Assembly: GCF_900109645.1 (NCBI RefSeq)
Contig: NZ_FOBG01000002.1
Span: 620,001 to 684,000, forward strand
Length of the DNA: 64,000 nt
Direction of reading: 5' to 3'
DNA from: Duganella sp. CF402
Lineage (GTDB): Bacteria > Pseudomonadota > Gammaproteobacteria > Burkholderiales > Burkholderiaceae_D
Every line of letters starts with the position of its first letter. Position 1 is the first letter of the stretch. A program made the translations under genes and the position numbers. The notes below the pieces were generated by a model. That model searched no databases. It was not told where the DNA came from and saw only the letters and a program-made list of their open reading frames with translations. Below are positions 17,730 to 25,973 of the stretch, piece after piece.

Positions 17730-19433
17730 ATGACGCAACCATCCCGCACCGGCGGCCAGATTTTGGTCGATGCCCTGAAGATCCACGGCGTAGACACCGC
17801 TTTCGGCGTACCCGGCGAAAGCTATCTGGACGTGCTCGACGCCCTGCATGATTCCGATATCCGCTTCATCATCAACCGCCAGGAAGGCGGCGCCGCGTTC
17901 ATGGCCGACGCCTACGGCAAGATGACCGGCAAGCCGGGGATCTGCTTCGTCACCCGTGGCCCGGGAGCCACCAATGCCTCGATCGGCGTGCACACGGCCT
18001 ATCAGGATTCGACCCCGATGATCTTGTTCATCGGCCAGGTCGGCAGCGACTTTATCGACCGCGAAGCCTTCCAGGAAGTCGACTACCGCCGCATGTACGG
18101 CCAGATGGCCAAATGGGTCACGCAGATCGACCGTGCCGACCGCATCCCGGAATACATCGCGCGCGCCTTCCAGGTCGCCACCAGCGGCCGTCCCGGCCCG
18201 GTGGTGCTGGCGCTGCCGGAGGACATGCTGATCACCAAGGCCGCCGTGGCAGACACCCGCTGCTACCAGCCGGTGCAAGCCTCGCCGTCGGCGGCGCAGA
18301 TCGACACCCTGCGCAGCATGCTGGCCTCGGCCAAAAAGCCGTTGGTGCTGCTGGGCGGCGGCGGCTGGAACGAGCAAGCCTGCGCCGACCTGCAGCGCTT
18401 TGCCGAAGCCAATCAGCTGCCGGTATCGTGCGCCTTCCGCTTCCAGGACTTGCTGGACAATGAACACCCAAATTACATCGGCGACGTCGGCATCGGTATC
18501 AATCCGAAGCTGGCGGCGCGCGTGCGCGAGGCCGATGTGATCCTGGCCATCGGCCCACGTCTTGGCGAGATGACCACCAGCGGCTACTCGCTGCTGGCCT
18601 CCCCGGTGCCGGCGCAGCGCCTGATCCACATCCATGCGGATGCCGAGGAACTGGGCAGCGTCTATCAGGCGGAATTGATGATTAACAGCGGCATGCCGCA
18701 AGTGGCGGCCATGCTGGCGGCGATGCAGCCGGTCAACGCGTCGGCGTGGGCCGGCAGCGTGGCGGAAGCGCGCGCCGACTACGCGGCATGGAAGCAGCAG
18801 CCAGCCATCTTCAAGGACGGCAAGGCGCCGCTCGACCTGTGGCAAGTGGTGCAGCAGATCGACAAGATCGCGCCGCACGACACCATCATCACCAACGGCG
18901 CCGGCAACTACGCCACCTGGGCGCACCGCTTCCACAGCTACGGCGGCATGCGCACGCAGCTGGCGCCGACCAGCGGCGCGATGGGCTACAGCGTGCCGGC
19001 CGGCGTGGCCGCCAAGATTATCGATCCGGCCCGCACCGTGATCACCTTCGCCGGCGATGGCGAGTACATGATGAACGGCCAGGAGCTGGCGACGGCGGTG
19101 CAGTATCAGGCCGGCGTGGTCATCATCGTGTTCAACAACGCCATGTTCGGCACCATCCGCATGCATCAGGAACGCGAGTATCCTGGCCGCGTCTCCGGCA
19201 CCACGCTGCACAATCCTGATTTTGCGGCGCTGTCGGTGGCCTACGGCGGCAGCGGTGAAGTGGTGACCAGGACCGAGGAATTCGCTCCGGCGCTGGAACG
19301 CGCGCTGGCGCATACGCGCGAGAAGAACCTGCCGGCGCTGATCGAGCTGCGCTACGACGGCAACCTGATCACGCCGGGCGCCACGCTGGACACTATCCGC
19401 CAGAACGCGGCAGCGGCCAAGGCCGCGAAGTAA
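17730..19433 (+). CDS. Thiamine-diphosphate-dependent enzyme, acetolactate-synthase-like
   Basis: The 567-residue protein has the three-domain architecture of the pyruvate oxidase/acetolactate synthase family. The N-terminal pyrimidine-binding domain carries the catalytic Glu in NRQEGGAAFMADAYG. A central domain follows, and the C-terminal diphosphate-binding domain has GDGEYMMNGQEL ending in the NN metal-binding pair (VFNNAMFG). The exact substrate cannot be read from sequence. No small regulatory subunit (IlvH) and no ilvC are nearby, so a biosynthetic acetolactate synthase is less likely than a catabolic 2-keto-acid enzyme. It is a single gene, divergent from rnpB and convergent with the next gene. 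Confidence 0.85.
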   Translation: MTQPSRTGGQILVDALKIHGVDTAFGVPGESYLDVLDALHDSDIRFIINRQEGGAAFMADAYGKMTGKPGICFVTRGPGATNASIGVHTAYQDSTPMILFIGQVGSDFIDREAFQEVDYRRMYGQMAKWVTQIDRADRIPEYIARAFQVATSGRPGPVVLALPEDMLITKAAVADTRCYQPVQASPSAAQIDTLRSMLASAKKPLVLLGGGGWNEQACADLQRFAEANQLPVSCAFRFQDLLDNEHPNYIGDVGIGINPKLAARVREADVILAIGPRLGEMTTSGYSLLASPVPAQRLIHIHADAEELGSVYQAELMINSGMPQVAAMLAAMQPVNASAWAGSVAEARADYAAWKQQPAIFKDGKAPLDLWQVVQQIDKIAPHDTIITNGAGNYATWAHRFHSYGGMRTQLAPTSGAMGYSVPAGVAAKIIDPARTVITFAGDGEYMMNGQELATAVQYQAGVVIIVFNNAMFGTIRMHQEREYPGRVSGTTLHNPDFAALSVAYGGSGEVVTRTEEFAPALERALAHTREKNLPALIELRYDGNLITPGATLDTIRQNAAAAKAAK

Positions 19434-19450
19434 GCCTGTAACTAAGCCGA

Positions 19451-19984
19451 TTAAAGGCTGGCGGTAACCGTGGAGCCGGTGTCGATCACCGGCTTCTCTT
19501 CTTCTTTTTCCTTCTTCACTTTTGGCGCGGGACAGGCACGGCAAGTGCCGGCCTTGCGGCTGAAGTCCGTCACCAGCGGCAGCCGCATCGGCACCGACTG
19601 ATCCTCGCAATAGCCGCCTTCCAGCACCAGCGTCGTGCCGCCGTCGGCCAGCTTGCCGCTGATGATGCGCTCGTCCTCATCGGGCGGCTGCACCGTGAAA
19701 TAAAACTGCTGGCCACGCGGATCGATGGTCACATCGCTGGCCACCACCGGCCAGCTCAAGCCGCCGGCGGTATATTCGTACAGCACCGTATCGACTTCGG
19801 CAAAGCGCTGCAGCGTGATGCGCTGGCCGCCGAATTCGCCGCTGTCCGGATGGATGCACAAATCGGAAAACACCAGCATGCCGTAGCGCGGCAGCGCGCC
19901 GGGCTTGGCTTGCTTCTTCGGCGCCGCCAACACCGCGCACGACGCCAGCAGGATGACGCCGGCAAATAGGGCTCGTCGAGACAT
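19451..19984 (-). CDS. Exported protein of unknown function
   Basis: The 177-residue product begins with a signal peptide (MSRRALFAGVILLASCAVLAA); cleavage after LAA is likely, although the Cys at position 16 could be read as a poor lipobox. The mature part has four Cys residues, two as CRAC near residue 148, and ends in a Lys/Glu-rich tail (KVKKEKEEEKP). No known domain is recognised. A ribosome site GGAAG precedes the ATG. It lies directly downstream of the porin terminator and is convergent with the thiamine-diphosphate enzyme, 17 bases apart. Confidence 0.75.
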   Translation of the reverse strand: MSRRALFAGVILLASCAVLAAPKKQAKPGALPRYGMLVFSDLCIHPDSGEFGGQRITLQRFAEVDTVLYEYTAGGLSWPVVASDVTIDPRGQQFYFTVQPPDEDERIISGKLADGGTTLVLEGGYCEDQSVPMRLPLVTDFSRKAGTCRACPAPKVKKEKEEEKPVIDTGSTVTASL

Positions 19985-19992
19985 AATCGCTT

Positions 19993-20029
19993 CCAGAAAA
20001 GAACAACGGCTGCACCAGGCAGCCGTTGT
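19993..20029 (-). terminator. Intrinsic terminator of the first porin gene
   Basis: A perfect 11-bp stem (20003-20013 with 20019-20029; ACAACGGCTGC and its complement) closes a 5-base loop. On the minus strand it is followed by TCTTTTCTGG. It lies 24 bases after the porin stop and just before the ribosome site of the next minus-strand gene, separating the two transcripts. Confidence 0.85.
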
Positions 20030-20053
20030 GGATTCTAAACCTGAATAATCAGA

Positions 20054-21127
20054 TTAGAACGAGTGCTTCAGACCCAGGTTGAAGGCTTTGTCGCCCGAAC
20101 CAGCGTCGGTGTTGTTACCAACGGTGTAGCCTGCGCCGTTTTTGTTTTTGATCTTAGCGTAAGCAACGTAGGTGCTGGTGCGCTTCGACAGAGCGTAGCT
20201 GTAGCCGATTGCCCACTGGTCAGCATCACGGTTAGCAACTTCTTTGTCGTTCTTGCGGATGAACGAAGCGATCACGGTGCCAGCGGTCGACACTGGAGCG
20301 GTCAGGCCGATCAGGGCGTCGCTGCTGTCTTGCGAAGCGGCGAAGGTCACGCCGGTGTAGGCGTTAGGGATGCTGTTCAGAGGAGCGCTGTTCAGGCCCT
20401 TGTCTTTCGAGTACGCGCCGAACACTTTAACGACTTTGAAGTCGTAGTTAGCAGCGATCAGACCGTTGTGGCCTACGCCTGCGGTTTTCACGGTCAGGGT
20501 GTCGTTGTTTTTGCTGTTGTAAGCAACGGCAACGTTCAGAGGACCGTTGTTGTAGCCCAGCGATGCGCCAACTTGACGGGTAGCCGATGCGTCACCAGCA
20601 ACTTCGCCCAGGCTGTACGAAACCGCGCCGGTGAAGCCTTCCAGGTTAGGAGTCTTGTAGACGATGGCGTTCGAGTTGCGGGTCATGAAGCTGGCAACTG
20701 GGAACAGGTTTTTAGCGGTGCCGGCCATGCCCATTGCGAATGGGTCACCAACGTCGCGCAGGGTTTCGTAGTACGGGGTGTACTGACGGCCCAGGGTCAG
20801 GGTACCAGCGGTTTTCGACGACAGACCAACATAGGCTTCACGGTTGAAGATGGTGTTATCGGCATCCAGGGTGCCTTTGTCGATCTTCGCGCCGGTTTCC
20901 AGCTTGAAGATGGCGCTCAGACCGCCGCCCAGATCTTCGGTGCCTTTGAAGCCGATACGCGATGCCGATGCGGCGCCGCTGTTCACTTGCGAGACGTTGC
21001 CGTCTTTGCCGCCGCGCTCAGCAACGATGCCGGCGTCCAGGATGCCGTAGATGGTGACGTTCGATTGTGCGAATGCTGCGGAGCTGGTAGCTGCCAGTAC
21101 GGCGATAGCGATAAGGGATTTTTTCAT
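20054..21127 (-). CDS. Gram-negative porin (Burkholderiales type)
   Basis: A general outer-membrane diffusion channel. The 357-residue protein has a cleavable signal peptide ending AAFAQ, the first-strand motif SNVTIYGILDAGI, GFKGTEDLGGGLSAIFKLE, the YVGLSSKTAGTLTLGRQYTP segment and the C-terminal beta strand NLGLKHSF, whose final Phe is the BamA recognition residue. This is the 16-stranded trimeric porin family abundant in Burkholderiales. A strong AAGGAAA ribosome site and biased codon use suggest high expression. Substrate preference cannot be inferred. Confidence 0.95.
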   Translation of the reverse strand: MKKSLIAIAVLAATSSAAFAQSNVTIYGILDAGIVAERGGKDGNVSQVNSGAASASRIGFKGTEDLGGGLSAIFKLETGAKIDKGTLDADNTIFNREAYVGLSSKTAGTLTLGRQYTPYYETLRDVGDPFAMGMAGTAKNLFPVASFMTRNSNAIVYKTPNLEGFTGAVSYSLGEVAGDASATRQVGASLGYNNGPLNVAVAYNSKNNDTLTVKTAGVGHNGLIAANYDFKVVKVFGAYSKDKGLNSAPLNSIPNAYTGVTFAASQDSSDALIGLTAPVSTAGTVIASFIRKNDKEVANRDADQWAIGYSYALSKRTSTYVAYAKIKNKNGAGYTVGNNTDAGSGDKAFNLGLKHSF

Positions 21128-22091
21128 TACGTGTTTCCTTCAGTTGTGTTGCTGTAAAAATAAGCCAGTAGTACGGCGTGTTCGGTGCTTCTCGGCTTGA
21201 GCCGTTTGTGCGTGAGGGCAAACTCCCCAGCTGCCCATGTGCATCCCACTGGGGGATGCGTTCACTATGTCGCGGCCGATAAAGACTACGCCGGCTATGT
21301 CGCGGCACTCTCGTGGAGCGCCGGAGGCGGCACTATACTGATGCTCAGAAACTTCAACAAGTGTAAAACCATTCATACTGAACAGTCGAAATTCTTGTCG
21401 TTTTTCCAAAGCAACGGCATTTTACCGCATCGCAATATTTCCTGCCGAGCAAGCGAAACGGGCCGGGGTTTCCGCACGATGAACACGGTGGCGATACCAC
21501 TGCTCTTCGGACCAAGTAAAAATAGCCAGATTGCTATTTCTGACGCTATTTTATACTGAACCCCTCCCACACTCTTCTCTACCAAATGGTAATAAGCTAA
21601 CAACCCCGGAGTTTGTTCGGCCCTTTTATCCAGCAAAATAGCCCCAAAACCAACTTTGCTCCTAGGATTACAGCTTTAGTTGTGTAGTAAATTTTGCCAA
21701 AACGGCAGTAAGTTGCAGCGAGTTACCGATTTGTAAGAAATTGCTACCTGTTGTATGAAGGAGACAAATCGGTGCAGTCCCTTGCATTTTTGCACCCGTT
21801 TGGTGCGTGAATTCCATTCATTCAACTGGTTGAAGCAGAATTTCGCGTCCGCTGGCTACAACAAGTGGTCACATTTATTTTTACGCCGGCCAAAATATTT
21901 TGTCCTGAACAAATATGGGTGAATAAGCCGATTCAGGTGAATCGTTCTGGAAGTCAACTGTGTGTCGTGGACAAGCAGTTTATGCCGCGTTGAACGCTGC
22001 AACACGTCTTCAACACCCCGTGTTTTCAGGGGAAAAACGAATGTAAAATGCGTTGCGCTGACTGCCCAAACCCGCAGGCGCAAACTACCTA
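21128..22091. other. Long AT-richer intergenic region between porin and MerR-type regulator
   Basis: About 960 bases without a credible gene; the short frames present lack ribosome sites, signal sequences or known motifs. It must hold the porin promoter and leader on the minus strand and the regulator promoter on the plus strand. ATGTCGCGGC occurs twice near 21268 and 21297. The length is unusual for this compact genome, so an unrecognised small RNA is possible, but I cannot point to a terminator that would define one. Confidence 0.5.
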
Positions 22092-23036
22092 ATGACAAAT
22101 ACCGTCCCCTCACAACCAGTTCCTAGCACCATCAGCGACGTCGAACGCGACACCGGCGTGGCAAAGGAAACCTTGCGCGTGTGGGAACGCCGTTACGATT
22201 TTCCCCAGCCGCTGCGCGATCCCCACGGCGAGCGGGTCTACCCAATTGAACAAGTCCAGAAGCTGCGGCTGGTGAAGCGCCTGATCGACCTCGGCTTCCG
22301 TCCCGGCAAGGTGATCCAGTTCAGCACCGACGAACTGCAAGCCCTGACCGGCAAGGCCAGCGGCAAAAAGCCGGGCCAGCCGGCGGCGCCCGAGCTGCAA
22401 AGCTACCTCGACTTGTGCAAGAGCCATCAAATGGAAGCGCTGCGCCGCAAGCTGTCGCAGGCGCTGCTGATGATGGGCCTGAAGAGTTTCGTGATCGAGC
22501 TGGTGGCGCCGCTGACCACCCTGATCGGCGAAGCCTGGGCCAGCGGCCAGCTGGCCACGTTTGAAGAACACTTATATACCGAGTCGCTGACGGTGGTGAT
22601 GCGCAGCGCGATTTTTGCCATGCCGCAGGCCAACGCCAGCAATATCGGCACGCCGCGCATTTTGCTGACCACGCTGCCGCAGGAGCGGCACGGGCTGGGC
22701 CTGCTGATGGCCGAGGCCATGTGTGTGGCCGAAGGCGCGCAGTGCATTTCGCTGGGCGTGCAGACGCCGCTGCTCGATATCGTCGAGGCGGCGCGCGCGC
22801 AGAAGGTCGATGTGATTGCGCTGTCGTTCTCGGTGGCCATGAATCCGCGCCAGGCGCTGGACGGGCTGGCCGAGCTGCGCAACCGACTGGGCGGCAGCGC
22901 CGAGCTGTGGGCCGGTGGCAGCAATGCCGCGCTCAAGCGGCGCCGGCAGGCGTTTGTGCGGGTGTTCGAGCTGGCCGAACTGGCCGGCGCGATTGCCGAA
23001 TGGCGCACGCGCAACGCCCCGCTGTCCGCTGGTTAA
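22092..23036 (+). CDS. MerR-family regulator with cobalamin-binding domain (CarH/LitR-like)
   Basis: The 314-residue protein has an N-terminal MerR winged-helix domain (residues 12-85; TLRVWERRYDFPQP, GERVYP) and a C-terminal B12-binding module. The four-helix part shows W149-x9-E159-H160 and the Rossmann part E198-R-H200-G-L-G203, the two signatures that hold adenosylcobalamin in CarH/LitR light sensors. In T. thermophilus CarH the residue after this Trp is a His that binds cobalt after light exposure; here it is Ala150. A cobalamin-responsive repressor is inferred. Whether it senses light is unclear. No photolyase or carotenoid genes are adjacent. Confidence 0.86.
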   Translation: MTNTVPSQPVPSTISDVERDTGVAKETLRVWERRYDFPQPLRDPHGERVYPIEQVQKLRLVKRLIDLGFRPGKVIQFSTDELQALTGKASGKKPGQPAAPELQSYLDLCKSHQMEALRRKLSQALLMMGLKSFVIELVAPLTTLIGEAWASGQLATFEEHLYTESLTVVMRSAIFAMPQANASNIGTPRILLTTLPQERHGLGLLMAEAMCVAEGAQCISLGVQTPLLDIVEAARAQKVDVIALSFSVAMNPRQALDGLAELRNRLGGSAELWAGGSNAALKRRRQAFVRVFELAELAGAIAEWRTRNAPLSAG

Positions 23037-23068
23037 TCGCCGGCGGCGAGCTGGCCGCCGCAGCGCTC

Positions 23069-23077
23069 TGGTAAAAT
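23069..23077 (+). promoter_or_regulatory. Candidate extended -10 promoter of ftsY
   Basis: TGGTAAAAT at 23069-23077 fits an extended -10 element (TGn before TAAAAT) about 40 bases before the ftsY ATG, with no good -35. A GC-rich hairpin (23041-23047 with 23054-23060) sits between it and the end of the regulator gene and may terminate weakly, although it lacks a T run. Confidence 0.4.
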
Positions 23078-23117
23078 AGTCACACTTCGTGCTGGCCAGC
23101 ACCCCAAATTCATATCC

Positions 23118-24146
23118 ATGTTCAGCTTTTTCAAGAAAAAACCTGTCGCTCCCGAAGCGCCTGCGGCGCCTGTCGTCGCCCCCACTCCCATAGCCCCTGC
23201 CGCCGCTCCCGACCTGCCCGACCTGCTGCCGATTGAAGAACCGGCGCAGAAGCAATCGTGGATGTCGCGCCTGAAGGCCGGCCTGTCCAAAACCTCCAAC
23301 AACCTGTCCATCCTGTTCGTCGGCGCCAAGATCGACGACGACCTGTACGATGAACTGGAAGCGGCGCTGCTGATGGCCGACGCCGGCGTCGACGCCACCA
23401 CCTACCTGCTCGACGCCCTCAAGCGCAAGGTCAAGGAAGACAAGCTGCTCGACGCCGCCGCCGTTAAAACCGCATTGAAACAGCTGCTGCTGGAATTGCT
23501 GCAGCCGCTGGAACGCCCGTTCGAACTGGGCCGTCACACACCGACCGTGATGATGATTTCCGGCGTCAACGGCGCCGGCAAGACCACCACCATCGGCAAG
23601 CTGGCCAAGCACATGCAGACCCACGGCCAGTCGGTGCTGCTGGCCGCCGGCGACACCTTCCGCGCCGCCGCCCGCGAGCAGCTGATGGTCTGGGGCCAGC
23701 GCAACAACATCACCGTGATCTCGCAAGCCTCGGGCGACCCGGCCGCCGTCTCGTTCGACGCCGTGCAGTCCGGCAAAGCCAAGGGCGTGGACGTGGTCAT
23801 GGTCGACACCGCCGGCCGCCTGCCAACCCAGCTGCACCTGATGGAAGAACTGAAAAAGGTCCAGCGCGTGATCGGCAAGGGCATGGACGGCGCACCGCAC
23901 GAAACTCTGCTGGTGATCGACGGCAATACCGGGCAAAATGCGCTGGCGCAGGTGAAAGCCTTTGACGACGCCCTCAAGCTGACCGGCCTGGTGATCACCA
24001 AGCTGGACGGTACCGCCAAGGGCGGCGTGCTGGCGGCGATCGCGCGCGCGCGCCCGGTGCCGGTGTACTTCATCGGCGTGGGCGAAAAGATTGAAGACTT
24101 GCAGCCGTTCGTGGCTGCCGAATTTGTAGAAGCACTGCTTGGATAA
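23118..24146 (+). CDS. ftsY: Signal recognition particle receptor FtsY
   Basis: FtsY is the SRP receptor GTPase that docks ribosome-SRP complexes at the SecYEG translocon. The 342-residue protein has a short variable acidic/Pro-Ala-rich A domain (residues 1-50), an NG domain with the P-loop GVNGAGKTTTIGKLA, DTFRAAAREQL, DTAGRLPTQ and TKLDGTAKGG, all in order. It heads the ftsY-ftsE-ftsX group, an arrangement known from many proteobacteria. Confidence 0.97.
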   Translation: MFSFFKKKPVAPEAPAAPVVAPTPIAPAAAPDLPDLLPIEEPAQKQSWMSRLKAGLSKTSNNLSILFVGAKIDDDLYDELEAALLMADAGVDATTYLLDALKRKVKEDKLLDAAAVKTALKQLLLELLQPLERPFELGRHTPTVMMISGVNGAGKTTTIGKLAKHMQTHGQSVLLAAGDTFRAAAREQLMVWGQRNNITVISQASGDPAAVSFDAVQSGKAKGVDVVMVDTAGRLPTQLHLMEELKKVQRVIGKGMDGAPHETLLVIDGNTGQNALAQVKAFDDALKLTGLVITKLDGTAKGGVLAAIARARPVPVYFIGVGEKIEDLQPFVAAEFVEALLG

Positions 24147-24165
24147 TCAACCTCACCAGACCTCT

Positions 24166-24822
24166 ATGATCGAATTCCGGAACGTCTCTAAACAATATTC
24201 ATCCGATGTGACGGCGCTGCGCGACGTTTCATTCACGGTCAATAAAGGCGAACTGGTGTTCCTGGCCGGCCCTTCCGGCGCCGGCAAATCCACCCTGATG
24301 AAAATGATTGCCGCGATGGAGCGCCCGAGCTCCGGCCAGGTGATCGTCAACGGCCAGGACATCAGCCGCATCAAGCCGGTGGCCGTGCCCTTCCTGCGGC
24401 GCAACTTAGGTTTAATTTTCCAGCAGCAGCGCCTGCTGACCGACCGCAGCGTGCTGGCTAACGTCATGCTGCCGCTGCTGGTGACCGGCGCCTCGCACGG
24501 CCAGGCCGAGCAGCGCGCCCGCGCCGCGCTCGACAAGGTCGGCCTCGGCGACCGCGCCAACGCCCAGCCATTGGCCCTGTCCGGCGGCGAGCAGCAGCGC
24601 GTGTCGATCGCGCGCGCCATCGTCAACCGTCCGCAAGTGATCCTGGCCGACGAGCCGACCGCCAACCTCGACCGCGCCAGCGCCAACAAGGTGCTCGATG
24701 CGCTGAAAGCCTTCAACTCCGTCGGCGTGACCTGTTTGATTTCCAGCCACGATGAAGTGATGCTGGATGCGGCCGCGCGCGTCATCCAACTCAAGCAAGG
24801 CCAACTGGAGGTGGCGGCATGA
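24166..24822 (+). CDS. ftsE: Cell division ATP-binding protein FtsE
   Basis: FtsE is the cytoplasmic ATPase of the FtsEX complex, which activates periplasmic peptidoglycan hydrolases through EnvC-like partners during division. The product (218 aa) shows Walker A GPSGAGKSTL, the signature LSGGEQQRVSIARA and Walker B VILADEPTANLD. The ATG at 24166 is chosen because FtsE proteins normally begin MIEF. An in-frame TTG at 24139, overlapping the ftsY end, would add nine residues and cannot be excluded because no clear ribosome site precedes the ATG. It overlaps ftsX by 4 bases. Confidence 0.95.
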   Translation: MIEFRNVSKQYSSDVTALRDVSFTVNKGELVFLAGPSGAGKSTLMKMIAAMERPSSGQVIVNGQDISRIKPVAVPFLRRNLGLIFQQQRLLTDRSVLANVMLPLLVTGASHGQAEQRARAALDKVGLGDRANAQPLALSGGEQQRVSIARAIVNRPQVILADEPTANLDRASANKVLDALKAFNSVGVTCLISSHDEVMLDAAARVIQLKQGQLEVAA

Positions 24823-25739
24823 CGCACTGGTTCCGCCAACACCGCTACGCGCTGGCCGCCGCGCTGGTGCATCTGCGCCGCTCGCCGGGCGGTTTCCTGT
24901 TCAATATTCTCGTGGTGGCGATCGCGCTGGCCCTGCCCTTCATGGGCGTGACCCTGCTCGACAACGTGCGCCCGATGTCGGAATCGCTGTCGGTCGATCC
25001 GGAAATCAGCGTGTTCCTGAAGCTGGACACGCCGCGCGAGCAAGCCGAAGGACTGGCCGTGTCGCTGCGTCAGACGGTAAAAGACAAGCAAGCCAAGATC
25101 ATCTTCACCCCGCGCGAAAAAGCGCTGGACAACCTGAAAGACAAGAACGGCCTGGCCGACGTGCTGGCCACGCTGGGCGACAACCCGCTGCCGGACAGCT
25201 ACGTGCTGAAGCTGGACGCGTTCCGCAACGCCCAGGCCGGCGGCGACGTCGACGCGCTGGCCGAGCAGATCCGCCAGTTGCCGGGCGTCGATACCGTGCA
25301 GGTCGACTCGGCCTGGGTCAAGCGCCTGGCCGCCCTGCTCAACATCCTGCGCCTGGCCCTGCTGCTGCTGGCGGCGACCTTGGGCACGGTGGTGGTGGCA
25401 GTGATTTTCAACACCATCCGCCTGCAAGTGCTGACCCAGCGCGAGGAAATCCTGGTGTCCAAGCTGATTGGCGCCACCGACAGCTTCATCCACCGACCGT
25501 TCTACTACACCGGCGCCCTGCTTGGCGTGTGCGCCGGCGGCGTGGCCCTGGGCGCGGTGACGCTGACCCTGCGCCCACTCAACACCGCCATTGCCGAATT
25601 TGCAAAGTTGTACGCTTCGGAATTCCAGCTGGCCCCGCTGCCACCGCTGGCCGTGGCCGCCCTGCTGGCCCTGTCGGCCGGCCTTGGCCTGATCGGCGCC
25701 CGCCTGTCGGTCAAGCGCCACACCGCGCGCCTGAACTAA
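24819..25739 (+). CDS. ftsX: Cell division protein FtsX
   Basis: FtsX is the membrane subunit of FtsEX. The 306-residue protein has an N-terminal membrane helix (about 24-45), a periplasmic extracellular loop domain (about 46-165) that in E. coli contacts EnvC, and three further helices (about 175-200, 225-255, 270-295). It belongs to the FtsX/MacB permease family; linkage to ftsE and length fix the assignment. Confidence 0.95.
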   Translation: MTHWFRQHRYALAAALVHLRRSPGGFLFNILVVAIALALPFMGVTLLDNVRPMSESLSVDPEISVFLKLDTPREQAEGLAVSLRQTVKDKQAKIIFTPREKALDNLKDKNGLADVLATLGDNPLPDSYVLKLDAFRNAQAGGDVDALAEQIRQLPGVDTVQVDSAWVKRLAALLNILRLALLLLAATLGTVVVAVIFNTIRLQVLTQREEILVSKLIGATDSFIHRPFYYTGALLGVCAGGVALGAVTLTLRPLNTAIAEFAKLYASEFQLAPLPPLAVAALLALSAGLGLIGARLSVKRHTARLN

Positions 25740-25748
25740 ACCACTCGC

Positions 25749-25776
25749 CCATTCCGTACGTCCGCGCACGGAATGG
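25749..25776 (+). terminator. Hairpin after ftsX, possible weak terminator
   Basis: CCATTCCGT (25749-25757) pairs perfectly with ACGGAATGG (25768-25776) around a 10-base loop, 9 bases after the ftsX stop. No T run follows on either strand, so it may be an attenuator or a 3'-end stabiliser and not a full terminator. Confidence 0.4.
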
Positions 25777-25888
25777 CGCCTCCCACCGGCTTAACATGGT
25801 TAAGCCTGCCCTAAGATCCAACGCGCATTCTAAATGCATCAGAAATCTCCATAGTATTTTTGCTATGAAGGCCATAAATTTTGGACGA

Positions 25889-25915
25889 TTGGCACTCAAC
25901 GACAGAGAGTGCTAA
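25889..25915 (+). promoter_or_regulatory. CIRCE element (HrcA operator) upstream of rpoH
   Basis: TTGGCACTC, nine bases, GAGTGCTAA: this differs from the consensus TTAGCACTC-N9-GAGTGCTAA at one position. CIRCE is the operator of the HrcA heat-shock repressor. It overlaps a sigma-70-like promoter in which TTGGCA (25889-25894) and TAATAT (25913-25918) are 18 bases apart, so HrcA would compete directly with RNA polymerase. The rpoH ATG is 59 bases downstream. Confidence 0.93.
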
Positions 25916-25973
25916 TATATGTTCGAAAGAGCACCAAAGTGCTCCACAGCAATCTCAAGCGAAGGAAACGAAA

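Noticed and set aside
17709..19610. Minus-strand open frame opposite the thiamine-diphosphate enzyme
   Set aside because: The plus strand has complete thiamine-diphosphate motifs; the opposite product has Arg/His/Gly-rich shadow composition.
21373..21636. Minus-strand 87-codon frame in the porin-MerR spacer
   Set aside because: No ribosome site or family similarity; frame content looks random.
25881..25973. Longer rpoH start (TTG at 25881)
   Set aside because: It would place the CIRCE element and promoter inside the coding region, and the ATG at 25974 has a good ribosome site and the expected RpoH N-terminus.
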